This document shows, piece after piece, positions 33,594 through 41,397 of a DNA stretch of 64,000 bases. The position numbers and the translations under genes were made by a program. The notes under the pieces were generated by a model. It was not told where the DNA came from and ran no database searches. It was given only the letters and a program-made list of their open reading frames with translations. Position 1 is the stretch's first letter. The number at the start of each line of letters is the position of its first letter. Origin of the DNA: Lachnospiraceae bacterium (lineage in GTDB: Bacteria; Bacillota; Clostridia; Lachnospirales; Lachnospiraceae); contig SVEL01000003.1 in assembly GCA_015057425.1 (NCBI GenBank), forward strand, positions 1 to 64,000, given 5' to 3'.

Positions 33594-34263
33594 TATAAGT
33601 GAAAGATTGTTACAATTACAGGATTTGAAATATAAGGATTTTCAGTGTAAGCTAATGCCTACGGTGCCTGTCCATAAGGTAATCGGTGTGCGGACGCCTG
33701 TTCTTAGGGCATTTGCAAAAGAAATTAAGGGAAGTTGCGTGGCAGAGGATTTTCTTAAAGAGTTACCTCATAAATATTATGAAGAGGATAATCTTCATGG
33801 ATTTCTGATTGAATATATAAAGGATTTTGACAAATGTATAGAGGAATTGGATAAATTTCTGCCATATGTGGATAACTGGGCGACCTGCGATTCCATGACA
33901 CCTAAGGTATTAAAGAAAAATCCGGATAAGCTGCTTGTAAAGGTGGATGAATGGCTGGCATCGAATCGTACATATACAGTACGTTACGGCATAAAAATGC
34001 TTATGAACTTTTATCTGGATGAGGAGTTTGACGTAAAATATCTTGAAAAAGCGGCAGCTGTAATTATGGAGGATTACTATGTACAGATGATGGTTGCGTG
34101 GTATTTTGCAACGGCACTTGCGAAGCAGTATGAGGATACGCTGCCATTTATTGAGAAAAAAAGGCTGCCTGTGTGGACACACAATAAAACCATACAAAAA
34201 GCAGTGGAAAGCTATCGTATATCTGATGAACAAAAGGAATATTTGAGAACATATAAAATTTGA
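33583..34263 (+). CDS. DNA alkylation repair (AlkD-like) protein
   Basis: A 226-residue all-helical HEAT-repeat protein of the AlkD superfamily. Visible family segments are VIGVRTPVLRAFAKEI near the N terminus and LPYVDNWATCDSM in the middle, containing the Trp and Asp positions used by AlkD-type glycosylases. It is predicted to excise alkylated bases, although many short clostridial members are untested. AAAGGGAAG precedes the ATG and the gene overlaps ribU by 11 bp, so it is in the FMN-controlled transcript. Confidence 0.85.
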   Translation: MENNISERLLQLQDLKYKDFQCKLMPTVPVHKVIGVRTPVLRAFAKEIKGSCVAEDFLKELPHKYYEEDNLHGFLIEYIKDFDKCIEELDKFLPYVDNWATCDSMTPKVLKKNPDKLLVKVDEWLASNRTYTVRYGIKMLMNFYLDEEFDVKYLEKAAAVIMEDYYVQMMVAWYFATALAKQYEDTLPFIEKKRLPVWTHNKTIQKAVESYRISDEQKEYLRTYKI

Positions 34264-34338
34264 TGATACAATTTAGAATGAAAATATGATAATATAGAAA
34301 TGTATTTTAAAAGAAGTATCTGAGAAAGAGGTTTCAAT

Positions 34339-35097
34339 ATGGAGATAGTTTTATTGACAGCCATAGGAGTAGGCGGCGCCACTATTGTTGGTTCATTACT
34401 TGGTTTTATAATAAAAAAGCCAAGTCACAAATTTAATGATATTGTGCTTGCATTTGCAGCCGGAATAATGCTTTCGGCAGCTGTGTTTGGTCTGATATTT
34501 GAGTCTGTTGAGCTGGGTGGAAAATATTCACTGCTTATTATGGTGGCAGGTGTATTTGCCGGAGCGATTTGTGTAAATGCAATGGACAGACTTATACCAC
34601 ATCTTCATAAGCTGACGGGAGTGGAGCCGGAGGCGCATCCGGATGGTGCAGAAAAGATGAATAAAGTATTGTTGTTTGTAATTGCAATAGCAATACATAA
34701 TCTTCCGGAAGGTATAGCGGCAGGTGTAGGCTTTGGAACGGGAAATGCAGCAGAAGCCCTGACTATAGCCGGCGGTATTGCGTTACAGAATATTCCTGAA
34801 GGGATGGTTATAATTGCCCCGATGCTTGCGACGGGTATGAAGCGGGGAAGAGTATTTTTAATCGCTATGGCAACAGGTGTTGTGGAAGTTATAGGTACGT
34901 TACTTGGATTTTTCGCAGTCAGCATTTCCTCGGCTATATTACCTTTTGCTCTTGCTTTTGCAGGAGGTACAATGCTTTATGTTATAAGCGACGAAATGAT
35001 TCCCGAGACCCATTCCCATGGAAATGAAAGAGGAGCAACATATTCCTTGATATTGGGATTTTGCGTAATGCTTATATTCGATACGCTTTTGGCTTAA
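34339..35097 (+). CDS. ZIP family metal transporter
   Basis: A 252-residue membrane protein with about eight segments. The metal-site helices HNLPEGIAAGVGFG and LQNIPEGMVI are the ZIP signature, and a histidine-containing loop (HLHKLTGVEPEAH) lies between helices 3 and 4. It probably imports zinc or a related divalent ion. A weak ribosome site (GAAAGAGG) precedes the ATG. The next gene follows 43 bp later. Confidence 0.9.
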   Translation: MEIVLLTAIGVGGATIVGSLLGFIIKKPSHKFNDIVLAFAAGIMLSAAVFGLIFESVELGGKYSLLIMVAGVFAGAICVNAMDRLIPHLHKLTGVEPEAHPDGAEKMNKVLLFVIAIAIHNLPEGIAAGVGFGTGNAAEALTIAGGIALQNIPEGMVIIAPMLATGMKRGRVFLIAMATGVVEVIGTLLGFFAVSISSAILPFALAFAGGTMLYVISDEMIPETHSHGNERGATYSLILGFCVMLIFDTLLA

Positions 35098-35140
35098 AAT
35101 AAAACATGAAAATGCACATATAAGCAGAATGGAGGTTAAT

Positions 35141-36085
35141 ATGACAAAGTTAATCAAATATTGGATTATAATATTAGCGGGGCTTATATTGGTGTGTAGT
35201 TACCCGATATATATGGGATTTAGCGTAATCTACGATATGGCAACTATTGGTACCGTATATAAGGAAAATTTTCCGAAATACATTATTCCTTATACACCAA
35301 TTGCCATAGCGGTAATAGCGGCTGTTATTTTAATGCCGTTGTTGTTCAAATGGGCTGAGAAGTTTGCAATTTTGCCGGCATCATTTTTTTCTTTGGGTGT
35401 TTTCTTTGTGACAGAATGGTTATTTGAAAGTAAAGTTATTGTAACATCAACTACAAAGATTACATTGGAAAGTTGGCAGATGTTTATGTGCTATATGCCG
35501 CCGGATGGATATGAAACCAGAACCTGGAAAGCTGTAGATGTGTTAATGGGCGAGTACAGCCCAACTTTTAAGTTGCATTTCTATCTGATTTCGGTAGTTT
35601 TGATTATTGTAATTTTAAATTGTCTTTATGGTTTTGGCCAGGTGATTCAAACTGGAGATAAAAAGAGGCTTAAGGCACTTATAGTGCAGTCGGTATGTAC
35701 AGTCTTTTTCCTCGGTCTTTGTATATTTGCATGTTTTACTGCGTTTTTCAGAGATGGAGAAATTACAGTTTCGGCGCTGTCGGCATTTTTAATGGGATTG
35801 TTTTTTATTGTGTTAGGAGTCACTGCAGGACTTTATATAGGATCATTTTTGCTTGGAAAGAAAAGTTATCTTTCTGTTTTTGTTCCATCTGTAATTGCAT
35901 CGCTTATAACACTTGCGATGTACATAGGCGAAATGTTCCTGCTTAGCGGACATTTGTATCGTTTTGGTTCGGGAATTGTATTTGATGGTCTTCCTGTGAT
36001 TGTGTTAGCTCCTATTGATATATTAATAATAGTTTTTGCCGGATTAGTAAGTGCAAAAATATGTCAGTTGCTTAATAATCAATAG
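35141..36085 (+). CDS. Uncharacterised polytopic membrane protein
   Basis: A 314-residue protein with about eight hydrophobic segments and an extracytoplasmic loop after the third (containing MCYMPPDGYETRTW). No family is recognised. ATG 35141 follows GGAGG; the ATG 12 bases upstream overlaps that site. It lies 43 bp after the ZIP transporter and ends before a strong terminator, so it may be co-transcribed with it, but a role in metal handling would be guesswork. Confidence 0.75.
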   Translation: MTKLIKYWIIILAGLILVCSYPIYMGFSVIYDMATIGTVYKENFPKYIIPYTPIAIAVIAAVILMPLLFKWAEKFAILPASFFSLGVFFVTEWLFESKVIVTSTTKITLESWQMFMCYMPPDGYETRTWKAVDVLMGEYSPTFKLHFYLISVVLIIVILNCLYGFGQVIQTGDKKRLKALIVQSVCTVFFLGLCIFACFTAFFRDGEITVSALSAFLMGLFFIVLGVTAGLYIGSFLLGKKSYLSVFVPSVIASLITLAMYIGEMFLLSGHLYRFGSGIVFDGLPVIVLAPIDILIIVFAGLVSAKICQLLNNQ

Positions 36086-36102
36086 AGGCATTAAACAGTT
36101 TT

Positions 36103-36130
36103 AAAAGCTCCACGCCGTGGAGCTTTTTAT
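36103..36130 (+). terminator. Terminator after the membrane protein gene
   Basis: AAAAGCTCCAC (36103-36113) pairs with GTGGAGCTTTT (36117-36127), followed by T-rich sequence. The next promoter starts two bases later. Confidence 0.9.
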
Positions 36131-36131
36131 A

Positions 36132-36160
36132 TTGACAAAGTATCTCTGTAGAGTTATTAT
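36132..36160 (+). promoter_or_regulatory. Sigma-A promoter of the DUF3990-HTH unit
   Basis: Consensus TTGACA (36132-36137) and TATTAT (36155-36160) with a 17-bp spacer. An operator-like repeat occupies the spacer, so it should be repressible. Confidence 0.8.
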
Positions 36161-36187
36161 TTTTATATACGTATCTCTATAGAGATA
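36141..36187. promoter_or_regulatory. Two TATCTCT(A/G)TAGAG operator-like palindromes
   Basis: TATCTCTGTAGAG (36141-36153) lies between the -35 and -10 boxes, and the perfect 16-bp palindrome TATCTCTATAGAGATA (36172-36187) lies just downstream of the start site, 31 bp away (three helical turns). The HTH protein encoded downstream is the natural candidate repressor. Confidence 0.7.
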
Positions 36188-36204
36188 GGTGGAAGGGCGC
36201 ATAT

Positions 36205-36406
36205 ATGAGTAAGTTAGTTTTATATCATGGATCATCTGAGATAGTAGAAAAGCCGATTTACGGGAAAGGAAAAGAATATAACGATTATGGCAGGGGTTTT
36301 TACTGTACGGAAAGTATGGAGCTTGAAAAATGAAGATTTAAATGGTATTTTTATGAGAGATATTATAATGGAGGAGATGAAGAGTGATGACACACGCTTA
36401 CAATGA
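36205..36406 (+). pseudogene. Internally deleted DUF3990 gene
   Basis: From ATG 36205 (behind GGAAGGG) the frame reads KLVLYHGSSEIVEKP and then YNDYGRGFYCTESMELEK, the N terminus of DUF3990 proteins, and stops at 36331-36333. In another frame the DNA immediately continues as NEDLNGIFMRDIIMEEMKSD and ends at TGA 36404-36406, which matches the usual C terminus of the same family. About 100 or more middle residues are missing, so one internal deletion with frameshift explains both. DUF3990 proteins are thought to resemble ADP-ribosyltransferases and often sit beside an HTH gene, as here. Confidence 0.75.
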
Positions 36407-37025
36407 GATGTATCTTGATGATGCTATGAATAATCTTGGTGAAGCATTCGATTATGCGGTTAACAGATGTAATTTATCTCCGGATGATTTTATGAATAGA
36501 TTTATTGCCGGAGGACTTGCGGACCAATTTGGCTCCGGTGTACCTAAATACATATCCGGTATGTCGGGTACGGAATTGGCGATGGAAGTCATCAGCCGTT
36601 CGGACAATGAGTATCAGTTTCCCGAGATAGAGATAGACTACTGCCGTTCCGGAGAATACTGGTGTGGATGGATTTTAGCTTATTATCAATGGTTTACCGG
36701 ACACAGCTTTAAGAGAATCAATAATCACGTTCCTATTAGTGAAATACTGAAATTATATCCGACTTTACATGAAGCGTCGGAAGAAAAATTTGTAGACACA
36801 ATGGATAAAATTATTAAGAGAAATAGTGTGGTTACCAGGTTGCAAATGTATAGAAAAGGTCTCGGGTACTCGCAAAAGACACTTTCAGAAAAGTCCGGTG
36901 TATCATTACGTATGATACAACAATACGAGCAACGGGCAAAGGATATCAATAAGGCATCCGGTGAAAGTTTGTTTGCTCTATCCAGAACTTTAGGCTGTAG
37001 TATAGAGGATTTAATGGAATTTTAA
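36387..37025 (+). CDS. HTH regulator partner of DUF3990
   Basis: A 212-residue protein. The N-terminal 130 residues (NEMYLDDAMNNLGEAFDYAV, SGMSGTELAMEVI, SGEYWCGWILAYYQWFTG) are a conserved domain I know only from genes adjacent to DUF3990; the C-terminal 65 residues are an XRE helix-turn-helix (RKGLGYSQKTLSEKSGVSLR). ATG 36387 follows GGAGGAG and overlaps the end of the broken DUF3990 frame. It is intact although its partner is not, as expected of an antitoxin or autorepressor left behind. It probably binds the TATCTCT palindromes upstream. Confidence 0.8.
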   Translation: MTHAYNEMYLDDAMNNLGEAFDYAVNRCNLSPDDFMNRFIAGGLADQFGSGVPKYISGMSGTELAMEVISRSDNEYQFPEIEIDYCRSGEYWCGWILAYYQWFTGHSFKRINNHVPISEILKLYPTLHEASEEKFVDTMDKIIKRNSVVTRLQMYRKGLGYSQKTLSEKSGVSLRMIQQYEQRAKDINKASGESLFALSRTLGCSIEDLMEF

Positions 37026-37091
37026 AATAAAGTGAGATATTTGCTTTTAAAACAGTAGTATATAGGTGAAACAGAAAGGATGGTGAATATT

Positions 37092-37649
37092 TTGGAGGAC
37101 AGTAAAATAATCGAATTATTTTATGAGCGTTCAGAACAGGCAATTGTAGAACTGACCAGGAAATACGGACATATATTTACAAAGGTTGCTGACAACATAT
37201 TAAACAATAAGGCTGATGCAGAAGAATGTGTAAATGACGCGTATCTTGGAGCATGGAATACAATACCGCCAAAGAAACCTGAACGACTGTTAAGTTACGT
37301 ATGTCGTATCGTGCGAAATCAGGCGATTAAGAAGTATCATGCCAATACTGCCACAAAGAGAAACAGTACATATGACATTGCTTTTGAAGAACTGGAAGGT
37401 TGTTTTCCTAATCTTACCTTAGTGGAAGAACAGTACAGTGCAAAGGAAACAGCAAGATATATTGATAAGTTTCTTGAAGGACTTGATAAGGAAAGCAGGA
37501 TAATGTTTGTGCGCCGTTACTGGTATGCAGATTCAGTTGCTGATATTGCGCGTATGTTTAACACAAGCAGTCACAATGTATCGGTTAAGCTTTTTCGTAT
37601 AAGAGACAGACTCAAGAAATATTTGCTTAAGGAAGGAGTAACCTTATGA
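37092..37649 (+). CDS. ECF-like RNA polymerase sigma factor
   Basis: A 185-residue sigma-70 family factor with region 2 (about 20-85, including NNKADAEECVNDAYLGAWN) and region 4 (about 125-180, ADSVADIARMFNTSSHNVSVKLFRIRDRLK). I prefer the TTG at 37092 because MEDSKIIELF matches the usual N terminus and AGGATGG is seven bases upstream; ATG 37080 directly abuts the ribosome site. The downstream membrane protein overlaps by 4 bp and may be its anti-sigma. Its regulon is unknown. Confidence 0.85.
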   Translation: MEDSKIIELFYERSEQAIVELTRKYGHIFTKVADNILNNKADAEECVNDAYLGAWNTIPPKKPERLLSYVCRIVRNQAIKKYHANTATKRNSTYDIAFEELEGCFPNLTLVEEQYSAKETARYIDKFLEGLDKESRIMFVRRYWYADSVADIARMFNTSSHNVSVKLFRIRDRLKKYLLKEGVTL

Positions 37650-38344
37650 AAAAAGAGAAAATTGGGAATGTAATTGGAAATATCAGTGGAAAATATGTAG
37701 AAGAAGCAGGCCTGTTTGAAGGAAAGAAAAGAAAATTTTTTGCAAACAATAAGGTAAAATGGGTTGCTGTGGCAGCAGGTGTCGTTCTTGTGGCAGTAGC
37801 CGGCATAGGCCTGTTTCAGTCAGGATTAATAGTCGGAAACAGCCATAAAGCTAAGCTTGAAAATGGAAATGTTATAAGTTTTGCGAAAAGTAAAGAAATG
37901 GGTAAAAGAGATATAGCTGTTTGGGACTATTATAATCTTTCTGATAAAGAGCTTAGTGTATTGTTTAGTGATTTAAATGTTGAAGCAGTCGGACTTTTGG
38001 ATAAAAATGCCGAATTAATGGGCATTTCCGGAAAAGTAGATGATATGAAACTTATCGTTTCGGCAAATGGAAAGGACCTGAATGATACGATATTGGTGGG
38101 AAAAGAGGAAGTTTCATATGTAAACGGTGTACCTGTTGTGGCAGGTTACTTTGTGACTGACAAAAACAACGAGGGTGAAAGAACAATCATCTATTATGCA
38201 ACAATCAAACTTGGGGAACATAAAGTTTACCTGGAGCATGCAGGTGATTATAGTGACAGCAAGAAACTAAGAAAAGAAATTGCTGATAAAATTGAATATT
38301 TTGCAGAACTTGGTGAGATTAATTTAGATGTTATAAATAAGTGA
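37646..38344 (+). CDS. Single-pass membrane protein, candidate anti-sigma factor
   Basis: A 232-residue protein with a short cytoplasmic N terminus, one membrane helix (about 36-57, VKWVAVAAGVVLVAVAGIG) and an extracytoplasmic domain. Its ATG overlaps the sigma-factor stop (ATGA), the standard arrangement for ECF sigma and anti-sigma pairs. No zinc-binding anti-sigma motif is visible in the N terminus. The role is inferred from topology and coupling. Confidence 0.7.
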   Translation: MKKEKIGNVIGNISGKYVEEAGLFEGKKRKFFANNKVKWVAVAAGVVLVAVAGIGLFQSGLIVGNSHKAKLENGNVISFAKSKEMGKRDIAVWDYYNLSDKELSVLFSDLNVEAVGLLDKNAELMGISGKVDDMKLIVSANGKDLNDTILVGKEEVSYVNGVPVVAGYFVTDKNNEGERTIIYYATIKLGEHKVYLEHAGDYSDSKKLRKEIADKIEYFAELGEINLDVINK

Positions 38345-38362
38345 TAAGATCACAGAGACGAT

Positions 38363-38488
38363 ATCCCTTAATCATATTGCATTTCCCTTAAAAACAAGGA
38401 ATAACTAAGGGAAAAAATTCAAACATCTTATTGACCATTCCCTTATAAACGGCTATAATATAAGGGAAAGAGAAGGAGGATAAGGGAA
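38363..38488. promoter_or_regulatory. Six TAAGGGA half-sites around the fic promoter
   Basis: CCCTTA or its complement TAAGGG occurs at about 38363-38370, 38383-38390, 38406-38413, 38438-38446, 38460-38468 and 38480-38488. Two pairs are inverted: 38383-38390 with 38406-38413, and TTCCCTTAT 38438-38446 with ATAAGGGAA 38460-38468. The second pair brackets the -10 box, and the last half-site runs into the start codon. Confidence 0.8.
38431..38459 (+). promoter_or_regulatory. Sigma-A promoter of the second fic gene
   Basis: TTGACC (38431-38436) and TATAAT (38454-38459) with a 17-bp spacer, covered by the TAAGGGA operator repeats. The start codon is 29 bp downstream. Confidence 0.8.
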
Positions 38489-39534
38489 TGAGACCTTTTA
38501 ATTACTCTGTTATTAAAAATCAAAAATGGGATTCTGAAATTTTAGGACTTATAGCTGCAATATATAAAGAAGCAGGAAAGCAAGAGCTTTGTCTCAAACA
38601 ACGTCCGGAAGAATTAGAAAAGTTGGTTGAAATCGCAAAAGTTCAAAGTACCGAAGCATCTAATGCGATTGAGGGTATCGTCACTACAAATACCCGTATT
38701 AAGCAGTTGGTGGAAGAGAAAACGACCCCTAAGAACCGTGATGAGCAGGAAATTGCCGGTTACCGCGACGTTCTTTCTATTATTCACGAAAGTTTTGACG
38801 CGATATCGTTGTCCCGCAATTATATTCTTCAACTCCATAAAATTATGTACAGCCATATGAATAACCCTATGGCCGGTCAAACCAAGAATGTACAGAACTA
38901 TATCAGCGCAACTTACCCTGACGGACATACAGAGATTTTGTTTACTCCCCTTGCTCCGTTTGAAACACCAGAGGCGTTGGATAAAATTTGTGATGAATAC
39001 AACCGTGTAATTGGCAATATGGAATTGGAGCCGTTAATCGCAATTCCAATTTTTATTCACGATTTCTTATGCATTCATCCTTTTAACGACGGCAATGGAA
39101 GAATGAGCCGTTTGCTTACCACTTTGCTTCTATATCGAAGCGGATTTTATGTTGGTAAATATATTTCCTTAGAAGCAAAGATTGCTAAGAATAAGGATTT
39201 ATACTACGATGCACTTGGACGTTCTCAGCATGGTTGGCACGAGGGCACTGAGGATACTGTTCCGTTTATTAAATACCTACTTGGTACGGTTCTGGCAGCA
39301 TATAAAGACTTTGGCGATCGATTCGCTATTGTTGAAGAGAAACTTCCTGCCGTTGAGATGGTTCGCAAAGCCGCTATGAATAAGATAGGACGCTTTAATA
39401 AACAAGATATACGTGAACTATGCCCGACCCTTAGTCTTAGTTCTGTAGAAGGAGCACTTCGTAAAATGGTAGCATCCGGTGAACTGAAACGCGAGGGTAA
39501 AGGTAAATCAACGTGTTATATTCGATTGAAATAA
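38488..39534 (+). CDS. Fic family protein
   Basis: A 348-residue Fic protein. The catalytic loop HPFNDGNGRMSR starts at His197, and an inhibitory motif S58-NAI-E62-G63 matches (S/T)xxxE(G/N), so it is an N-terminally self-inhibited form. The C-terminal 60 residues look like a winged helix (GRFNKQDIRELCPTLSLSSV), which could bind the TAAGGGA repeats upstream and autoregulate. AGAAGGAGGA precedes the ATG. Codon use is visibly richer in GC than in its neighbours in places, which hints at acquisition. The target is unknown. Confidence 0.92.
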   Translation: MRPFNYSVIKNQKWDSEILGLIAAIYKEAGKQELCLKQRPEELEKLVEIAKVQSTEASNAIEGIVTTNTRIKQLVEEKTTPKNRDEQEIAGYRDVLSIIHESFDAISLSRNYILQLHKIMYSHMNNPMAGQTKNVQNYISATYPDGHTEILFTPLAPFETPEALDKICDEYNRVIGNMELEPLIAIPIFIHDFLCIHPFNDGNGRMSRLLTTLLLYRSGFYVGKYISLEAKIAKNKDLYYDALGRSQHGWHEGTEDTVPFIKYLLGTVLAAYKDFGDRFAIVEEKLPAVEMVRKAAMNKIGRFNKQDIRELCPTLSLSSVEGALRKMVASGELKREGKGKSTCYIRLK

Positions 39535-39684
39535 GTGAGGTATGTAGTTATTAAGAATTTTGGACATTGTGAAAAACACGGTGCCTTTTCATTTTAAAAA
39601 ACAATTGGAAATTCTGCTCATATTTTTTACAAAAAGTGTGATACTAATATCATATTAAAATTGTAAAAAGAGGAGAATTTATAT

Positions 39685-40233
39685 ATGAAAGCAACAGGAA
39701 TTGTACGTCGTATCGATGAACTGGGAAGAGTTGTTATTCCTAAGGAAATAAGAAGAATACTTAGAATCAGGGAGGGTGATCCCCTTGAAATTTTCACTGA
39801 GACAGATGGAACCATAATGTTAAAGAAGTACTCGCATATAGGTGAAATGTCTAAGTTTGCACAGAAGTATGCAGATGTTTTGGCACAGAATTCCGGCCAT
39901 AAGATTGCCATAGCAGACAGAGATGTAATTGTTGCCGTAGCCGGAGGTATGCCGAGAGAATATGTCGGTAAAAATGTTAGTAAGCCGTTAGAAATGCTTA
40001 TGAAAGACAGGGTTTCCTTAAGTACATTAAAAGGAAACAAGGCTATCGACATCATAGAAGGTGAAAATACTACTTCTAAAGAACAGCAGATAGTCCAGCC
40101 TATTCTCGGAGACTGTGACATAGTGGGAAGCGTGATTCTTGTACAAAAAGAAGGAAATACACCGTTATCGGAGATAGAACAGAAATTGGTGCTTGTAGCA
40201 GCAAATTTCCTTGGTAAGCAGATGGAAGAATAG
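39685..40233 (+). CDS. spoVT: Stage V sporulation protein T
   Basis: A 182-residue transcription factor acting in the forespore in Bacillus. The N-terminal AbrB-type swapped-hairpin domain (TGIVRRIDELGRVVIPKEIR) is followed by a GAF-like C-terminal domain. GAGGAG precedes the ATG. Its position ahead of hup, rqcP, yabP, yabQ, divIC and spoIIE matches the Bacillus order closely and implies that the organism forms spores. The promoter region has no clear sigma-A boxes, compatible with a sporulation sigma, but I cannot assign one. Confidence 0.93.
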   Translation: MKATGIVRRIDELGRVVIPKEIRRILRIREGDPLEIFTETDGTIMLKKYSHIGEMSKFAQKYADVLAQNSGHKIAIADRDVIVAVAGGMPREYVGKNVSKPLEMLMKDRVSLSTLKGNKAIDIIEGENTTSKEQQIVQPILGDCDIVGSVILVQKEGNTPLSEIEQKLVLVAANFLGKQMEE

Positions 40234-40282
40234 AAAAAATGCCTAAAAAATGCGCAAAATCCTTTATTTTTCCATATTTTCC

Positions 40283-40311
40283 TTGACAAATTTGTGAAAA
40301 GAGTATATAAA
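40283..40311 (+). promoter_or_regulatory. Sigma-A promoter of hup
   Basis: TTGACA (40283-40288) and TATAAA (40306-40311) with a 17-bp spacer, leading to a leader of about 95 bases before hup. Confidence 0.75.
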
Positions 40312-40413
40312 TAAATTACGGAATGGCAAGAAGTCATTCAGAGTTTAGTCCAAATTAACAGACAAGCTCAAGAAGTGAGAAAAAATATACTATAATGGAG
40401 GAGGAGTTCAATC

Positions 40414-40689
40414 ATGAACAAGACTGAATTAGTAGCAGCTATCGCTGCAAAGACAGAATTATCAAAGAAGGATTCTGAAAAAGCTTTAAAGGCTTTCATC
40501 GACGTAGTAACAGAAGAATTAAAGAAAGGTGACAAAGTTCAGTTAGTAGGCTTTGGTACATTCGAAGTAGCTGAAAGAGCAGCAAGAGAAGGTAGAAATC
40601 CTCAGACAGGTAAGTCAATGAAGATCGCTGCTTCAAAAGCACCTAAATTCAAAGCTGGTAAGGCTTTAAAAGAAACAATCAATAAATAA
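40414..40689 (+). CDS. hup: HU-family DNA-binding protein
   Basis: A 91-residue nucleoid protein that bends DNA as a dimer. The N-terminal [36 protein letters not shown] arm and the proline-containing beta arm are typical. A very strong ribosome site (GGAGGAGG) and clean sigma-A promoter suggest high expression. A terminator follows. Confidence 0.97.
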   Translation: MNKTELVAAIAAKTELSKKDSEKALKAFIDVVTEELKKGDKVQLVGFGTFEVAERAAREGRNPQTGKSMKIAASKAPKFKAGKALKETINK

Positions 40690-40720
40690 TTAAAGTTATT
40701 TGTTAATATTTACGTTGATT

Positions 40721-40755
40721 AGTCACCTTGTTGTAAGACGAGGTGACTTTCTTTA
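40721..40755 (+). terminator. Terminator after hup
   Basis: AGTCACCT (40721-40728) pairs with AGGTGACT (40741-40748), followed by TTCTTT. The T-run leads into TTTATGTGATAGGAA (40752-40766), a 15-bp sequence shared with the palindrome at 15490. Confidence 0.75.
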
Positions 40756-40780
40756 TGTGATAGGAAAGGAGATGTGAGAT

Positions 40781-41020
40781 ATGAGATTAGATAAGTATTT
40801 AAAGGTTTCAAGACTTATAAAAAGAAGAACTGTAGCCAATGAAGCCTGCGATGCGGGACGAATTGTCGTAAACGGAAATGTTGCAAAGGCTTCGCTCAAT
40901 GTAAAAGTAGACGATGTTATTGAGATTCATTTCGGTACCCGAGAAGTTAAAGTTAAGGTAACAAGCATACAGGAAACTGTTAAAAAAGAAGAAGCTAAGG
41001 ATATGTATGAAGAACTTTAA
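40781..41020 (+). CDS. rqcP: RNA-binding S4 protein RqcP (YabO)
   Basis: A 79-residue S4-domain protein (MRLDKYLKVSRLIKRRTVAN, GRIVVNGNVAKAS). In Bacillus RqcP works with RqcH to extend alanine tails on stalled nascent chains in ribosome quality control. AAAGGAG precedes the ATG. It is followed by yabP, as in Bacillus (yabO-yabP). Confidence 0.9.
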   Translation: MRLDKYLKVSRLIKRRTVANEACDAGRIVVNGNVAKASLNVKVDDVIEIHFGTREVKVKVTSIQETVKKEEAKDMYEEL

Positions 41021-41087
41021 TTTAAAGTCATAATATATATCTTTCATAAATATAAATATACAAAGATTTGTATGGGACAGATTTATA

Positions 41088-41369
41088 TTGGAACAGAAAT
41101 CGGGATATGGTAATAATCACAGAATTCAGCTGGATAACAGACGTGACGGTATATTTACGGGAATAACGGATGTGATTTCTTTTGACGCAGACGAGATAGT
41201 GTTTGAAAGCTTATGCGGAGGTATTGTTCTTAAAGGAAGTGAGCTTCACATTAAGAATTTAAATCTTGAAAATAAGGAAGTAAGTATTGACGGAAATATC
41301 GACAGTTTTACCTATGTTAAGTCCAAGGCGGGAAATAAGGAACCATTTTTAAAGAAAATCTTCAAGTAA
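41088..41369 (+). CDS. yabP: Sporulation protein YabP
   Basis: A 93-residue protein with the YabP/YqfC family core (HRIQLDNRRDGIFTGITDVI and FDADEIVFESLCGGIVLKG). The only plausible start is TTG 41088; no in-frame ATG exists upstream and the ribosome site is weak (GGGACAG). It lies between rqcP and yabQ. YabP is made in the mother cell during sporulation in Bacillus; its biochemical role is not known. Confidence 0.88.
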   Translation: MEQKSGYGNNHRIQLDNRRDGIFTGITDVISFDADEIVFESLCGGIVLKGSELHIKNLNLENKEVSIDGNIDSFTYVKSKAGNKEPFLKKIFK

Positions 41370-41397
41370 ATTTATTTAAATTTGCGGAGGTTGTAAA

